From contig NC_054758.1 in assembly GCF_018143015.1 (NCBI RefSeq), forward strand, positions 7,115,501-7,179,500: DNA of 64,000 bases, given 5' to 3'. This document shows positions 1 to 11,671 of the stretch, piece after piece; within the stretch, counting starts at the first letter, position 1; the number at the start of each line of letters is the position of its first letter. A model generated the notes under the pieces. That model saw only the letters and a list, made by a program, of their open reading frames with translations, did not search any database and was not told where the DNA came from. A program made the translations under genes and the position numbers. The stretch comes from Lytechinus variegatus (lineage: Eukaryota > Echinodermata > Echinoidea > Temnopleuroida > Toxopneustidae).

Positions 1-19
1 AGGTATTGAAATTTCTTTA

Positions 20-550
20 TTTCCAATTCATCCGATTGCCAACTCATCTACTATCATTTGGTCTACCATCAGTTCACCCACCCACTATATGGTCTACTAA
101 CATTTAGTCTAATGCTATTTCGACTAATAACCAGTTCGTCCAATAGCCATTTAGTCCATATACCATTTGGTCAAATTGGACAAAGTGTTAAATTGTGCAA
201 AATGAATGAAAATGAAATGGATATTAGACCAACTGGTTATGAGAAGAAATGGTCATAGACGAAATGGTGATTAGACGAAGTGATGATTGGACCAAATGAT
301 TGTTACATGAAAAGTTGATGGAAGGAATGGCATTAGACTAGCTGAAAGTAGACCATGTGGTGAGTGGACGAGTTGGCAGTAGACGAAATGGCAATTTACC
401 GTTGAAATTTGTTTGGTCTCTATTGTCTTTGTCGAATGTCACTTCGTTTGTTGGTGTAATTAATAGCTCTTGTTCACTTAGCTTAATGCAATCTGGTCTA
501 CTATTGCTTGGTCTGATATCGCTTTTACTAAGTTCAATGTGGTTCATGAT
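20..550. repeat. Degenerate strand-switching short-unit array
   Basis: Units of roughly 13-18 bases built on TTTGGTCTA and its complement run through this stretch. They read TTTGGTCTACC-like to about 180, switch to the complement (GACGAAATGG, GACCAAATG) from about 185 to 410, and switch back to about 545. The alternation means the DNA could fold into long imperfect hairpins. It lies directly upstream of the exon beginning at 832, so it is probably intronic. No coding sequence is seen. It is similar in spirit, but not in unit sequence, to the CCATT arrays at 25.4 and 36.3 kb. Confidence 0.6.
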
Positions 551-831
551 TATACATATCAAAATAGATTGATCTCACTATCTTTCAAGGTTTACAAAGT
601 CTAGGCCATAGAAGCAGCTATGTGAAATGATAGTTGGGATCTATAACTATTATTAAATTCTCCATAAACTTCATTTTGTTCATTTCTTTTATGAATTATT
701 CATGTAATTATATCTTGCTATAATTTAAGGATTAAATGTGACTGCATGCTGTGCCCCTACCTTTTTAGTATCCCATATAATCTCCATAATGCCATAAATC
801 TTGACAGAGTTCTTCATTGATTTGTCTGCAG

Positions 832-2631
832 TTTGCCAACTGGAAATACCTGGTGGATGATGCTACTGGTAGAAAGCTTGTCTTCAGGACTTCCAAAGCA
901 TCCTACAGGGAAGATGCACAGAACTGCAGAGAAAGTAATTCCCAAGCCAGTACATCTAGGAAGCAATCAGAGTCACATACACCAAGGACTGAATTTCGAG
1001 GATCAGCAGCTGGACTTCAGCAGAGAAGAGATCAAGCAGGACCTTCCAATGGAATGAACCTCGTTTTTGAGAGCGGGCACAACCTACGTCATGAAGGGAA
1101 TTCCGCCAATGGTAATAGCCAGGATCCAAAGGAAGAGGTGTTGACCCATGCAATTGACTTCCCGGGGCATCCTGACATGGACTCTGGAAGCAGGTCATCC
1201 GAGGCATTGTTCAATGAAGGTAGAAATCCCATGATTGAAGAACATGTGCAGGATATTCGGAAAGTAATTGTTGTGGATCAGACTAGGGCTGGGGGCTTCC
1301 GTGCCATGGAGAACAGACGATCAACACTTAGACAGGTTTCCGCTGATAATGACAAAAGCAACAGGGGGAAGAGGCGCGTGAGCTTTGATACAGCCACAGA
1401 AGATCATCAGAGACCAGCGAAGGTACCAAGGACGAAGGGCTCTGCCCAAGAGACATCCTCTCAGATGAACTCATCAACAAGTAGAGATTATCCAAAAACA
1501 TCCAGAGGCTCTTCTCAACCTAGGGGCATCCCAAAGAAGCCGCAGGAAACCATATCAGCAACAACTCATGGGAACAGATTGGGTACAGACCAAGACAAAC
1601 CCAGCAACCCCCATATTCCTCAAAGACAGAGAGGAAATGGCTCTAGTTACATTCCAAATCACGGGATTGATGACAGGAAGAATCTGCATGAGATTGGTGT
1701 TGGTCTGAGGAACAATGAGAGGATTTCAACAAAGAGAAAAGCTTTAAGTATGAGAGGTCGCACTTTCGGTAAGTCTACACCTCAGAGATCCAGACGAAAA
1801 GATAATAATTTAAGGAGTAAAATTATACCTCCTGGTGTGGATGCTGATGCAGAAATGGCCCAAAGTCATCAAGATTTACATAGTAGTTCAGCAGGACAAT
1901 ATTACAGCCATGGAAGCAATCGGCAACAAGAGGGTGTAGATCAGTATCCTCAACCCCTGTCCCATTCACATCAGTCGCTCTATGAAAGAGCAAAGAATAG
2001 GAGTGAAAGGAGACATTGGAGTGAGTCCACCAATGTGGGAACATTTCAAAGTCGGCTTGGTTCACAGGTAAATCAGAGGGGCCAGTCTTGGAGGCGGAAT
2101 AATAATCAGCAGCGAGGCAGGTCGGAGGAACGATTGCAACGTCAAAGCCGTCAAGAACCACCGCCAGAAAGACATCTTAAGAGATTAGAATCGCTCAACC
2201 GACTGGCCACCAATCCTGCGCAACCAGAAAGACATCTTAAGAGATTAGAATCGCTCAACCGACTGGCCACCAATCCTGTGAAATTAGACCCAACGATGGA
2301 GCATCAAAAATTAGTCAACCAGGCATCTGGCGGTCGCTCTACCGAGCTAACGACACCTCAGCCAAATGTAAGAAGAAGGAAGAGCTGTAACCCTGTCAAA
2401 TATAGCCAGATGGATTATCCTGCGCAACCAGAAAGACATCATCAGAGATTAGAATGGCTCAACCGATTGGCCACCAATCCTGTGAAATTAGACCCAACGA
2501 TGGAGCATCAAAAATTAGTCAACCAGGCATCTGGCGGTCGCTCTACCGAGCTAACGACACCTCTGCCAAATGTAAGAAGAAGGAAGAGCTGTAACCCTGT
2601 CAAATATATCCAGATGGATTATCAAGATTGA
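832..2631 (+). CDS. 3'-terminal coding exon of an unrecognised basic, disordered nuclear-type protein
   Basis: An open frame of about 600 codons ends at a TGA at 2629-2631. It follows a good splice acceptor (pyrimidine-rich tract ending TTTGTCTGCAG at 831), and no ATG precedes it in frame, so I read it as a last exon whose upstream exons lie left of the window. The first residues (FANWKYLVDDATGRKLVF) look like the end of a folded domain. The rest is low-complexity and rich in S, R, Q, N and basic clusters. Counting from the TTG at 817, residues 187-190 read RVSF within KRRVSFD, a classical RVxF docking motif for protein phosphatase 1, also next to a possible nuclear localisation signal. The C-terminus has repeated PERHLKRLESLNRLATNP blocks and a doubled 68-residue block. 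I do not recognise the family. Coding status is well supported by length and by in-frame repeats; function is unknown. Confidence 0.75.
   Translation, partial: FANWKYLVDDATGRKLVFRTSKASYREDAQNCRESNSQASTSRKQSESHTPRTEFRGSAAGLQQRRDQAGPSNGMNLVFESGHNLRHEGNSANGNSQDPKEEVLTHAIDFPGHPDMDSGSRSSEALFNEGRNPMIEEHVQDIRKVIVVDQTRAGGFRAMENRRSTLRQVSADNDKSNRGKRRVSFDTATEDHQRPAKVPRTKGSAQETSSQMNSSTSRDYPKTSRGSSQPRGIPKKPQETISATTHGNRLGTDQDKPSNPHIPQRQRGNGSSYIPNHGIDDRKNLHEIGVGLRNNERISTKRKALSMRGRTFGKSTPQRSRRKDNNLRSKIIPPGVDADAEMAQSHQDLHSSSAGQYYSHGSNRQQEGVDQYPQPLSHSHQSLYERAKNRSERRHWSESTNVGTFQSRLGSQVNQRGQSWRRNNNQQRGRSEERLQRQSRQEPPPERHLKRLESLNRLATNPAQPERHLKRLESLNRLATNPVKLDPTMEHQKLVNQASGGRSTELTTPQPNVRRRKSCNPVKYSQMDYPAQPERHHQRLEWLNRLATNPVKLDPTMEHQKLVNQASGGRSTELTTPLPNVRRRKSCNPVKYIQMDYQD
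2164..2631 (+). repeat. In-frame tandem duplications at the C-terminus of the 832-2631 exon
   Basis: A 60-bp unit (2164-2223) is followed by two 204-bp units (2224-2427 and 2428-2631). Each 204-bp unit begins with the same 60-bp block, so the block occurs three times. The two 204-bp copies differ at only a few bases, and several differences change an amino acid (H to Q, S to W, Q to L, S to I). Unit lengths are multiples of three, so the frame is kept up to the stop codon. The near identity points to a recent duplication or to homogenisation. Confidence 0.9.
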
Positions 2632-2686
2632 ACCCTCCACAGTTCATGACCTATCACAAAACCTTGTCATGATATATATATCTATA

Positions 2687-3671
2687 CAGTGCGTATCAAA
2701 AAAAAGTTTACACTTAGAAAAAGTCCTGTAAAATTATACATTTGTTATATCCTGAGGATTTTTCCACATTTTCACATTGGTACAGATCCATTTAAGCAAA
2801 TGACGATATAAATGTCGAAAAATATTTCCGCTTGAGTGAGCACCACTTACTTTTGAAAAGTTTGTGAAAAATGATTTGCGCAGAACTTTAAAATAGTTAT
2901 GCGAATAAAAGGAGACCTTAATCACGAAGAACACATGGAATTTAGCTAGTAAAATTGATTTGAAGATATCTTTTACCTTTTCAACTTGTTTCCTTGCCCA
3001 AAACACTTCGAAGAGTGCATTGCGCCCCACCCCACTCCCCCACACACCAAGAGCCATCGTGACGATATTTGCTTTACACTGAACTGTGATTTACATGAAA
3101 TGGCTCAGGCTTGATTTTCATTTTGTTAATCATTGTCAAGCTTGGGAAAAGTGTGGAGAAACAAGTATTAAATGAAAAATGAAATGTAAACCCACTTTAA
3201 TGATAAAAACTTAGTGAAAAATGCTGGAGATGTCTGATATAAACTTTTGTTCAGATTCAGTTATGTCCTCAGATCCAGCTGGCACAAAAAGGGTAAAGGT
3301 TGTGCTTACTAAGTGTTAAAATTCCACTTTGGGTGGCGTAACTGTTACAAAATGTTTGAATATATCCGTTTTATTTCAATTGACTAAAAGTGCAAGGGAA
3401 ATGTGTGAGAAATGTTTCGCAGGGTAAGTTTGATTTCACCCTTTCTCCTGGACACATCGTGAAAACAAGCATTTCTGCGCAAACAGATTTCTGCGAGCTT
3501 TACAAAAATGGACAGTGCTCACTCAAGTGTAACATTCTGCCAAAACTTTTACTTTCATTAGATAGATGAGACCCAAACCCAAGATTATATGTGAAAAAAT
3601 TACCCACATGTTGTTTACTTTTTAATTCCCAGGGCTTTTTCAAAGTGTAAACTTTTTTTTGATACGCACTG
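2687..3671. mobile_element. Non-autonomous Tc1/mariner-like TIR element
   Basis: The ends are inverted repeats beginning CAGTGCGTATCAAAAAAAAG, continuing GTTTACACTT on the left and its complement on the right. TA dinucleotides flank both ends (2685-2686, 3672-3673), the target duplication typical of Tc1/mariner. About 985 bp long with no recognisable transposase, so it is a deletion derivative or large MITE. It sits 55 bp after the stop codon of the upstream gene, probably inside its 3' UTR or just beyond. Confidence 0.75.
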
Positions 3672-3694
3672 TACCGCTGGCCTATATATATGTA

Positions 3695-4405
3695 TATAAA
3701 CCCCTCAAAAAAAGTTCTGCAACCCAAGTTTGAGTGCTAATAAATTTCTTCGTGAGCCATCATCATATGTAAAAGTTGTACCATTGGAAAGTATGATTAT
3801 TCCTCTTTACAATCATGTGTCATTTGTAATGCTTGTGTTATTACACAGACATGATAAATATGCAGCAATTTCAAAAATGAAATGTTGCAAAATTCGTTGC
3901 CATTTCATGTTTGAGTTCTGCAACTCAAACTGCAAGTTTGAGTGCCAATAAATTTCTTAATGTGCCATCATCATGTGTAAAAGTGATATCTTTAGAAAGC
4001 ATGATTATTCTCCTTTACAATCATGTGTCATTTGTAATGCTAGTGTTATCATGAAATACACAGACATGATAATACGCAGCAATGTTAGAAATGAAATGTT
4101 GCAAAATGCGTCGTTTCCAATAGCGAATTTTCAATTGTTTCGAGGATGGACCGAGTGCATTCACTGTCACCGGCCGGCCTGCATGGTGGAAATTCTATAG
4201 AAATGGAGACTCTTGTTAGAAATCAATGCACTTTGCAACATTTCACTTCTGACTTTTCTCAATGTTCATGGTGACTGCAAATGGCATGTCATTGTAAAGA
4301 GGAATAATTCAGCTTTCCAATGAAACCAGTTTTATCTTTTATACTTCATTAACCAAACAGATATCATCCCCCAAAACTGAGTTGCAAAACTTTTTTTGAG
4401 GGGTT

Positions 4406-4409
<4 letters not shown>
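3695..4409. mobile_element. Second non-autonomous TIR element, TA-flanked
   Basis: Inverted ends share ATAAACCCCTCAAAAAAAGT followed by TYTGCAAC, in a TATATA context on both sides. Inside is a direct duplication: about 150 bases at 3727-3880 recur at 3932-4085 (both start AAGTTTGAGTG and end ACATGATAA..CAGCAAT). No transposase is visible. It lies within 25 bp of the preceding element, as expected for TA-targeting elements accumulating in AT-rich 3' flanking DNA. Confidence 0.65.
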
Positions 4410-4436
<27 letters not shown>

Positions 4437-4519
4437 TTTCATAGATAAAATATACTGTAAATAAAAATACACACTGTTACGCAATATTTTATTGAGGGTA
4501 AAAACACAAAGACCTCACG

Positions 4520-5125
4520 GCCAATAATAGCATCGTGTATTTGCTAGATGTAAAATATGCAATACTTGTACATTATTACTTTGTTTGTATTCTTGCGTAC
4601 CTATGCATATATTTGGGGTAAAAATATCAGTTTTGGTGCCTTTTTGTCCTGTAATCTATTCATAAACTTTTCCTTACTGTACTATGCAATAAAGTGCTTT
4701 TACTTGTATTTTACTGTTTTATAGTGGAGGCTGGCATAACAATTAATCATGGGAAATGTTAATTTAATGTGGGTTAATATCACAAGTTCATTGGCACTAA
4801 GTGCATGTTTTGCATCATCGCAAGACAGTCGCTTTTTTCCAACTTGGGGAGGCCTTCATGTTACAGTGGGCTGAACGTGGCTACTGATGATGAAGATTAT
4901 AATGATGTTGCTTGTATAGCGCACATTACTACCTTGCTGTCTCTACATGCTGAGGAATATGGACGAGAGAAAAAAAAGTGAAGTGAAGCTTGTCTGGAGA
5001 CTGCTAAAAAGTGTCTTACTTGATATACTGTTTAAACAATTTTTTTAATGTGTTACATGTGGATTGTGTTCCAAATGTTTAGAGGTACATGTGGCATAAC
5101 CTCTTCATGTGGCATTGTCTTGGTT
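4520..5125. repeat. Diverged duplication, copy 1 (keeps empty insertion sites)
   Basis: This block matches 7580-8885 in the same order and orientation. Shared landmarks are TTTTGGTGCC..TTTGTCCTG, TGTTTTATAGTGGAG, CGCAAGACAGTCGC, ACTTGGGGAGGCCTTCA and GTGAAGTGAAGCTTGT. It lacks the two palindromic MITEs present in copy 2, so the sequences around 4750 and 5025 are the unfilled sites. An AATAAA (4690) lies in this copy and could serve the upstream gene, though that is speculative. No protein is recognisable. Confidence 0.75.
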
Positions 5126-7579
5126 GTAAGCTAGTGTGAGCTTCCCTAAGTCCAGCTCACACTATATATGCGACGCGAAATTTTGCACAAGATCCTGTTG
5201 AAAACAAAATGACCAAGTGTGCGCCAACCTACAACGAGCTGCAACTGCGACCCGCTTTGTTGCAGTAGGATCGCAAACCAAATCTCAGACATTTAATATG
5301 TCAGATCTTTCTTTCCAATCAGATTTTGTCCTAGATGATGACGTCATGGCCAATTTGCTGCGCTTCTGCAGCGCAGACAACATACGAGCATGTTTGTTTG
5401 TAAATAACTACACACAAACACAAAATGCCTTTCTCACCAATGCAAGGGTATGATTATTCTAGAAGTACTTTTTTGTTTCTTTTCTTCATTAAGATGCCAA
5501 TGTTTAGAGTGTCAGAATTTACCCTATGCATTTCGAAGGGAAATTATTAATGTAATTGTATTTATACTTTAGATTTTTTTACTTCTCTATATTCATGTAT
5601 AAGTGTGTAAGAAGGGCTGACATTTATCAAAATGTATTTTTGAATTTTGAGTATTATTATTTAATTGCAGTTATAAAGTTTGTTGAATCAATACTGTTTT
5701 ATTTTATTTTTTTACTTTTCTACATGTTATGTGATATGTGCTATTTAAAAACCGAATATATGATTGTTATTAGTAAAAGTTCCTGTACATGTTTGGCTTT
5801 TTGAACTACCCGGTATTTTAAATTTGTATTGAAAATATTTCACTCTTGTTACACCTTTTCTCTTTTTTTTTGGGGGGGGGGGTCGAAACAGGGAAAATTG
5901 GATGATATTGATAATGATTTGAATTCAGATGATTGATGTATTGGTTAATTTCCTGATATTAATCATCAATTCTCACATTTTTAAAGAAGAAGTAATTAAA
6001 GGTTACGGAATGGTGTTTGCAAATGATATCTTGCCGAAGGATCTTTACACGACTCACTTCAGGCTTGGGGCGGTGGGGGGGGGGGGGGAGAGAGGCGGAA
6101 GGTGCATGGGTGTACCCCGTGAAATATAATATCTGATAATTCACCAATTGGCTTGTCAAAGTTTGGTGGAGATGAAATGTCCTTCATTTTGGACTGCATA
6201 ATGATGACCATTGCTTAATTGTCAATTTTTTTACACACGAATTTGCACACTGTAAACTTAGTTGATGAATCCGTGCGGGAAAAGGCCGAGAACATGGAGA
6301 ATGGGCCGGAGTATCTCGCTATCAATTGCCGATCAATTTTCTATAAAACCTGAAAGTCCTCATTCACCATGAATGGTTATAGATGCTGTACGTCAGTATG
6401 ACAGCCTTTAAATGGCAATTGGAAGGTTTGAAGCAACATATTGTTTCAGTTTTCTTAATCGGCTCATGGGTTCGTACAGAAACCAGTACAATTACCACTG
6501 AAAGTGTTTTTTATCAGGGATTAAAATTTGACAAGGGCTTGGGGTGAATTCTCCCCAAAATGATCAAGAGAGCCCTGGAATATAAAAAAGGGCTCAGAAA
6601 ATCCCCATACACTGCAGTGTAATGTATTCAATGTTGCATATTTACGTAGTTTGTGTAGAGTAGCCCCTGAAATTGATGTTTTCCCCCTAGTTCGGATGCT
6701 CAGTGTAATTGAAAAATATCTGCCAGATGAGTCCAGTAGAAAGTGTGGATTATTGCTTAGAAAGGGGACGAAATAAGCATGTCATTCCAGTCGTGTGTTG
6801 GGTCTTTTTCACAGCAATAATAATGCTTTGTCCCACGTGTGCTTATCTATGTAAGCTATCTTCAGATTTTTTTTCAGTTCAAGCAAATGTTACTTCAGCG
6901 CATTTTGTTGGAGCGTGCTGTGTTATTGCAGAAAGCCAACTCAATTTGCTAGAAAAGTACAGATCTCCACAAAGTAGAAACTGATTTAAGATCATGCTTA
7001 TTAAAATTACCCTTTTAGTTGATAGCTTTTTGCATGTCAATTTCAGGTAGTCTCTTGAAAGTACTTGGTAGGCCTATTGCTACTATCTAAAACCTGAAAT
7101 ATTCTTTGTCACCTTTTTTTTTAAAATTAACTCTGCATTTTTACATTGTATATATATATATATTGTGTGTGTGTGTGTGTCATTCCCAGTATTTAGCAGG
7201 CTGACTGGTTCTAGCTTTTCCTTTCCTTCTGAAATTTTAGAATTCAAAGTGTATACACCCTGAACTGGTTTTCCTTTCTTAGAAGAGGGAAGAAATGCAA
7301 AACACTGTAGGCCTATAGTTTATCGTAAAGATGATATTGTGCTTCAGAATAGCTTATTTACAAATTTATTAAATAATTATTATTATGCTCATGATTGTGA
7401 TTATGACTGATTTTGATGACTCTTATTCATTGTTATTATCAGCTTTAGAGGATTTTCTCGCAATAGATTCCACCCAATTTTCTTGTATTTTTTATAATGT
7501 ACATTTCCATTCAATACAGTACATAATGCAGTCTTCCAGTTACTATGAAATGAACATTTATGAAGGGTTTTGGTGAAAA
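5126..7579. other. AT-rich noncoding stretch
   Basis: I see no supported gene. The stretch holds short unconvincing open frames, a G tract near 5872-5882, another (about 13 G) near 6076-6088, and a TA/TG dinucleotide run at about 7148-7181. It separates the two copies of the local duplication. Confidence 0.5.
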
Positions 7580-8211
7580 AGGACATTGCTGCCAATAAAA
7601 GATGTAAAATATGCAATAAATCGTACATTTTCAATTTTGGTGCCGTTTTGTCCTGGAATCTATTCACGAACTTTTCCGAACTGTGTTCCTCACTTTATTC
7701 CTTTAAAGCCACTATGAAGCGCACTATGAAGCGCAACCTAATATCATTGTATTCAAATCCGCCACATTGACTATACTTGTACTTTTTTTAATGATGAATT
7801 TTGACCCCTCCTCTAATGTACTTGCACTACACTTGCACTTGCACTAAACCCTCATGACCTCTTGTTAAAAAATTTGTAAGTTTTACATGTCGCTTTTTTT
7901 TACCTTGAGGCCGTCGTCAACATCAAGCAGGTCGCTCATGACGACGGTCTCCTGCGTTCTGAAATTCAGTGAAATAATATTTTTCATATACTTTTTTATA
8001 TTCAGAAAGAGATTGTAAATGATACGTGTGTCTAAAATGTATATATATGTAAAATCTATGTAATAATTGATGATGTTGTATTATGTTGAACATGTGGAAC
8101 GCAGAAATAAATTTCAAGCAACAAACAAAAACTGTACTACAGTGCCTTTTACTTGTATTTTACTGTTTTATAGTGGAGACTGGCAAAACAAATGAATCAT
8201 GCACTGTAAAA

Positions 8212-8379
8212 AATGAAGTGCTAATTTAGCCATTACAGTGCATGTATAGTGACTGCACTACGAGTGCAGATTTTCTAGTTTAAATTTGATATAGAAAATC
8301 AGCACTCGTAGTGCATGAAATCACTATACAAGCACTGTAATTATTAAGAGCTTAATTAGCACTTTATTTTTTACAGTGT
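8212..8379. mobile_element. Palindromic MITE, CACTGTAAAAA family
   Basis: Two arms of about 80 bases are inverted complements, starting CACTGTAAAAAATGAAGTGC and ending TTTTTACAGTG. The centre is AGTTTAAATTTGA-like. Copy 1 of the local duplication lacks it (site near 4750). Relatives occur at 8708, 16684 and 47026. No coding capacity. Confidence 0.85.
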
Positions 8380-8517
8380 GTGAAATAATAAATTTATATG
8401 AGTTAATACATGCATCACAGAGTTCATTGGAACATAGTGGTTTGCATCAGCGCAAGACAGTCGCCTTTCCACCAACTTGGGGAGGCCTTCACCTTACAGT
8501 TTGCTGAACATGGCTAC

Positions 8518-8592
8518 TGATGATGATGATCATGATGATTATGGTGATGATGATGGTGGTGATGATGATGATGATGATGATGATAGTGATGT
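8518..8592 (+). repeat. GAT-type microsatellite
   Basis: Imperfect (GAT)n with GGT interruptions. The shared flanks in copy 1 contain only a few GAT units, so the run has expanded in this copy. Confidence 0.85.
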
Positions 8593-8707
8593 TGCTTGTA
8601 TAACACACATTACTGCCTTGCTGTCTCTATGTGCTGAGGAATTAATATAGACGGAAAAAAGTGAAGTGAAGCTTGTTTGGAGACTGCTAAAAAGTGCCTT
8701 AATTGAT

Positions 8708-8806
8708 AAACTGGAAAAGAATGAAGTGCTAATTAAGCACTTACAGTGCTTGTATATAGTGACTGCACTGTAATTGCTAAGTTAACACTTCATTCTTTAC
8801 ACATAC
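8708..8806. mobile_element. Short, decayed member of the CACTGTAAAAA MITE family
   Basis: Contains AGAATGAAGTGCTAATTAAG on the left and the complementary AACACTTCATTCTTTAC on the right, with a shortened centre. The equivalent position in copy 1 (about 5025) is uninterrupted, giving an empty site. Confidence 0.65.
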
Positions 8807-8887
8807 TGTTTAAAGAAATACGTTTTTATATTACACGTGGATTGTGTTCCAAATGTTTAGAGATACTAGCATAACCTCTTCATGTGA

Positions 8888-9280
8888 AGCAACCGCGTAG
8901 CCAGGATTTTATTTTGGAGGGGGCGGTAAATGCACGCGAAGCGTGCCAATCAGGCCCCCGAAGCTACCGCCATTTTGTTTAATCCATTAGAAGCTAAAAT
9001 AAGCCTCCATTAATATTAATTTCGTACGATGCTCCCTCGTCAACTGTGGTTTTGTACGTGTATTAGACAATACGCACATCAGCGCAATGACAAAGGTCAA
9101 CTTGGAAAATTCATTAATGTATTCATTTTGTTACGCGCTCGTGACGCGAAGGATTCAGCGAATCAAGCAAGCGCAAATCTGAGACGATACGTTGCGCTTT
9201 ATAAAGTATCGATATCACAAGCGATATCACTTAAAAACAAAACAATGTTTGTATTGCGTCTTATAGGCCTATGCTAATTC
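8888..9280. mobile_element. hAT-like terminal fragment (CGCGTAGCCAGG family)
   Basis: CAACCGCGTAGCCAGGATTT followed by GGAGGGGGCGGTAAATGCA and GCGAAGCGTGCC matches the right end of the element at 16200-17843 in inverted orientation. The far end is unclear, so this is probably a truncated or diverged copy. Confidence 0.55.
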
Positions 9281-9475
9281 TAAAAGGGAAGATGAAAAGA
9301 GTAGATCAAGTCGCGATTAGGTAAAAAGGTGGGGGTGGGGGCAAATCATGGTGAGTATGGTTGAGTATGAATACTGAAAAAAATAACTTTTACCACTAAA
9401 AGAGCCATTTCTTGTTACAATTTTCGAGAAGTGAAAAAAAAAAATCTTCATGGATCCCCGTGCCTGCTTTCTTCT

Positions 9476-9603
9476 GGCGTCCGTTTCATAATGAATTACA
9501 CTGAGCTATTTAAACATCGCTATTATTGTGATAACCGTGGGAACCTTGATTATGATTGGTATTCGTAGTTACCATACTTGTAACTCATGATGAAACGGGC
9601 CCC
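9476..9603. mobile_element. MITE of the GGCCCGTTTCAT family
   Basis: Left end TCCGTTTCATAATGAATTAC and right end GTAACTCATGATGAAACGGG are inverted complements around an AT-rich core. Same end type as the elements at 15745, 42685, 59934 and 61741. Confidence 0.6.
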
Positions 9604-10580
9604 AGTTTATCATGTTCAATATGTTTCCTGTCTCCTTTATTCTCCAGCATTTCTTACTCTGTTTTTTTTTTTCATTTAATCATTTTAACATGTTGTTTTG
9701 TGCCGCCTTTCTCCTACATATGAAGAGCTCACTTTTAAAAGGGGTTAGGTCCATTTTTAATCAAATTTGATTTTTATGTCTTAATTGATTTTTAGTAGCT
9801 CTATAAGATGATACCATATAGAAAAGTTGAAATTCCCATAAAAAAGGTGAACTAAAAAAAAAAATTCACTTTTTTTCAAAAGGGGTTAGGTCCATACATA
9901 ATTTTTCTGGAAAATAATATCTTAAAAAATATGAAGATAAGTAGATTTCTTTTATACCCAATTTTAAATTTCTAATGGTAGGGTATCATGAAAATTCATT
10001 TTCGCATAAGAATATTGCAATATGGGAGAATAAAAAAATGATTTTCTTGGAGTGGCCCTAGCCCCTTTTGCAACTTAACTTTTCACATTTCCTTCTTATT
10101 TTCCCACTTGATATCTGTCTCCTGGTTTCCCAAAATCTCGTCTTATTTCTCTCGGCTTCCACCCCTTTTGTGCCTACTTCCAACATCAGCTCTCTCACCA
10201 CTCCCTCTAAATTATCTCTTCATAATTATGTGCCCCTCCATTTTTTTCTCATCTCTTTTCGACCCACTTCTCATCACTCTTTCCCTCTCTCGATCTCATT
10301 TTGAATTTTGCCAATTCCAAATCCCTTTCATTTTAGCTCTGTACAAATACTATATGAACACAAATGAAAGACATGAAGGAATTCTCTGGTTAGTGGTGAA
10401 TTTTATTAATTATCCAGAAAAAAAAATCACATTATCAGAGGATTAAGCTTTACCTTTTCTTAAGCGTATGTTAATACTTTGAACCAAAAGAAATTTGTTT
10501 TTGTATGTTGGGGAGGGGGCACAATTCCCCCTACTTTTTGAAGCACTGAAAAGTGACTTTTTATGCAAGAAAATGTCCCC
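9604..10580. other. Noncoding stretch with a possible decayed inverted-repeat element
   Basis: AAAAGGGGTTAGGTCCAT occurs at about 9738 and 9881, and GGCCCTAGCCCCTTTTG (complement-like) at about 10055, which suggests a decayed TIR element at about 9733-10072. The remainder is C/T-rich and has no convincing gene. Confidence 0.35.
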
Positions 10581-10870
10581 TCACGAACGTGTACTGTGTC
10601 CTTTCACCTGATGAGAACCTGTTTTAGGTAATACCAGATAGTGCTCTTCCTTATATGCAATTTTTTACCCAAAAATGCCCCCCCCCCCCAACGTGTTCTG
10701 TGCCCTTCCATCTGAGGGCCCGTTTCACGTGTTACAAAGTGCCCCCTCGCCTTCTTGAAAGTGCCCTTTCTTGAATCACTGCCCCCTTTTACCAAAGAAA
10801 AGTGCTCCTAAAGAACTTGTTCTGTGCCCCTTTCACCTGAGAAGGATCTGTTTTATGGTCACCATGACAA
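10580..10870. repeat. Imperfect tandem repeat of about 110-120 bp
   Basis: Three units share AACNTGTWCTGTGCCC and TTCACCTGAG at about 10583, 10689 and 10811, separated by C-rich tracts. Diverged and noncoding. Confidence 0.55.
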
Positions 10871-11021
10871 GTGCCCTTTGAAACAAGAAAACAATATTTT
10901 CATTTCTATAATATACTTCTGAAGGAAATCCTTTGTGCATTAAGTTTAATAATTCATGTGAGTGGAGTATATAAGCAGTTTCGTACAGATGGAGGGGAGA
11001 GGGGCTTGAAGGACTCTTGCC

Positions 11022-11304
11022 CATAGGCGGCGGAAGCGGGGGGATAGGGGGACCTGTCCCCCCTAAATTTGAGGTGGGGGACAGTCCCCCCTAAATTTTT
11101 TGTTGAGAATCTTTTTTTTTGCTCATCAATTTTTTTTCCTGCGTCCCCCTAAATTCAGGTAGACCCCCCCCTTAATATTGTTGTGGCCCCCCCTAAAATT
11201 GTGGTTGACAACCTTTTTTTTGCTGGAAATTTTTGTGGTCTCTTAAGATTTAGTTGGATAAATTCAGGTGGACCCCCTAAATTTTTTGCCTTCCGCCGCC
11301 AATG
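11022..11304. mobile_element. Short inverted-repeat element with GGCGGCGGAAG ends
   Basis: ATAGGCGGCGGAAGCGGGGG on the left pairs with CCTTCCGCCGCCAATG on the right. The inside repeats CCCCCTAAATTT on both strands. Likely a MITE related to hAT-type elements with G-rich subtermini; classification uncertain. Confidence 0.55.
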
Positions 11305-11671
11305 CTCTGCCCCCCCCCCAGAAAAAAAAATCATGACTAAGAAAAAAAAAGAAAAAGGAAAGCAAAGGGTGAAATATATCATTTTGAATATTTTGTCAAA
11401 ATCTATAACAAAATTGGATATTTGTTTTTAAAATGTCAAAATTTTGCTCGCTCGCAACTTTTAAAAAAATTTCACATAAAACAGCACTTTCCCTGTGCCC
11501 CCCCCCACTTTCAACTTCAATCCGCCGCTCCTATTTGTATGTTTATAGCTTCTCTTTTTGCAACCAGTTTTAATAAAAATCAATAAGAAATTTCATACGT
11601 CATGAATTTGGGTTGTGATAATATTTTTTTTTTTAAATTGGACTTGGAAAAAAAAACCTTTTCCATCTTCA

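Larger units (their letters stand above)
7580..8885. repeat. Diverged duplication, copy 2 (with MITE insertions)
   Basis: Second copy of 4520-5125. It is longer because it holds an extra segment (about 7690-8135), a 168-bp palindromic MITE (8212-8379), a GAT microsatellite (about 8518-8592) and a shorter MITE (about 8708-8806). The alignable parts carry many substitutions, so the duplication is old compared with the MITEs. Confidence 0.75.

Noticed and set aside
5217-5453. 78-codon frame with acidic patch
   Set aside because: No splice or promoter context; sits in AT-rich DNA next to a repeat and has no recognisable motif.
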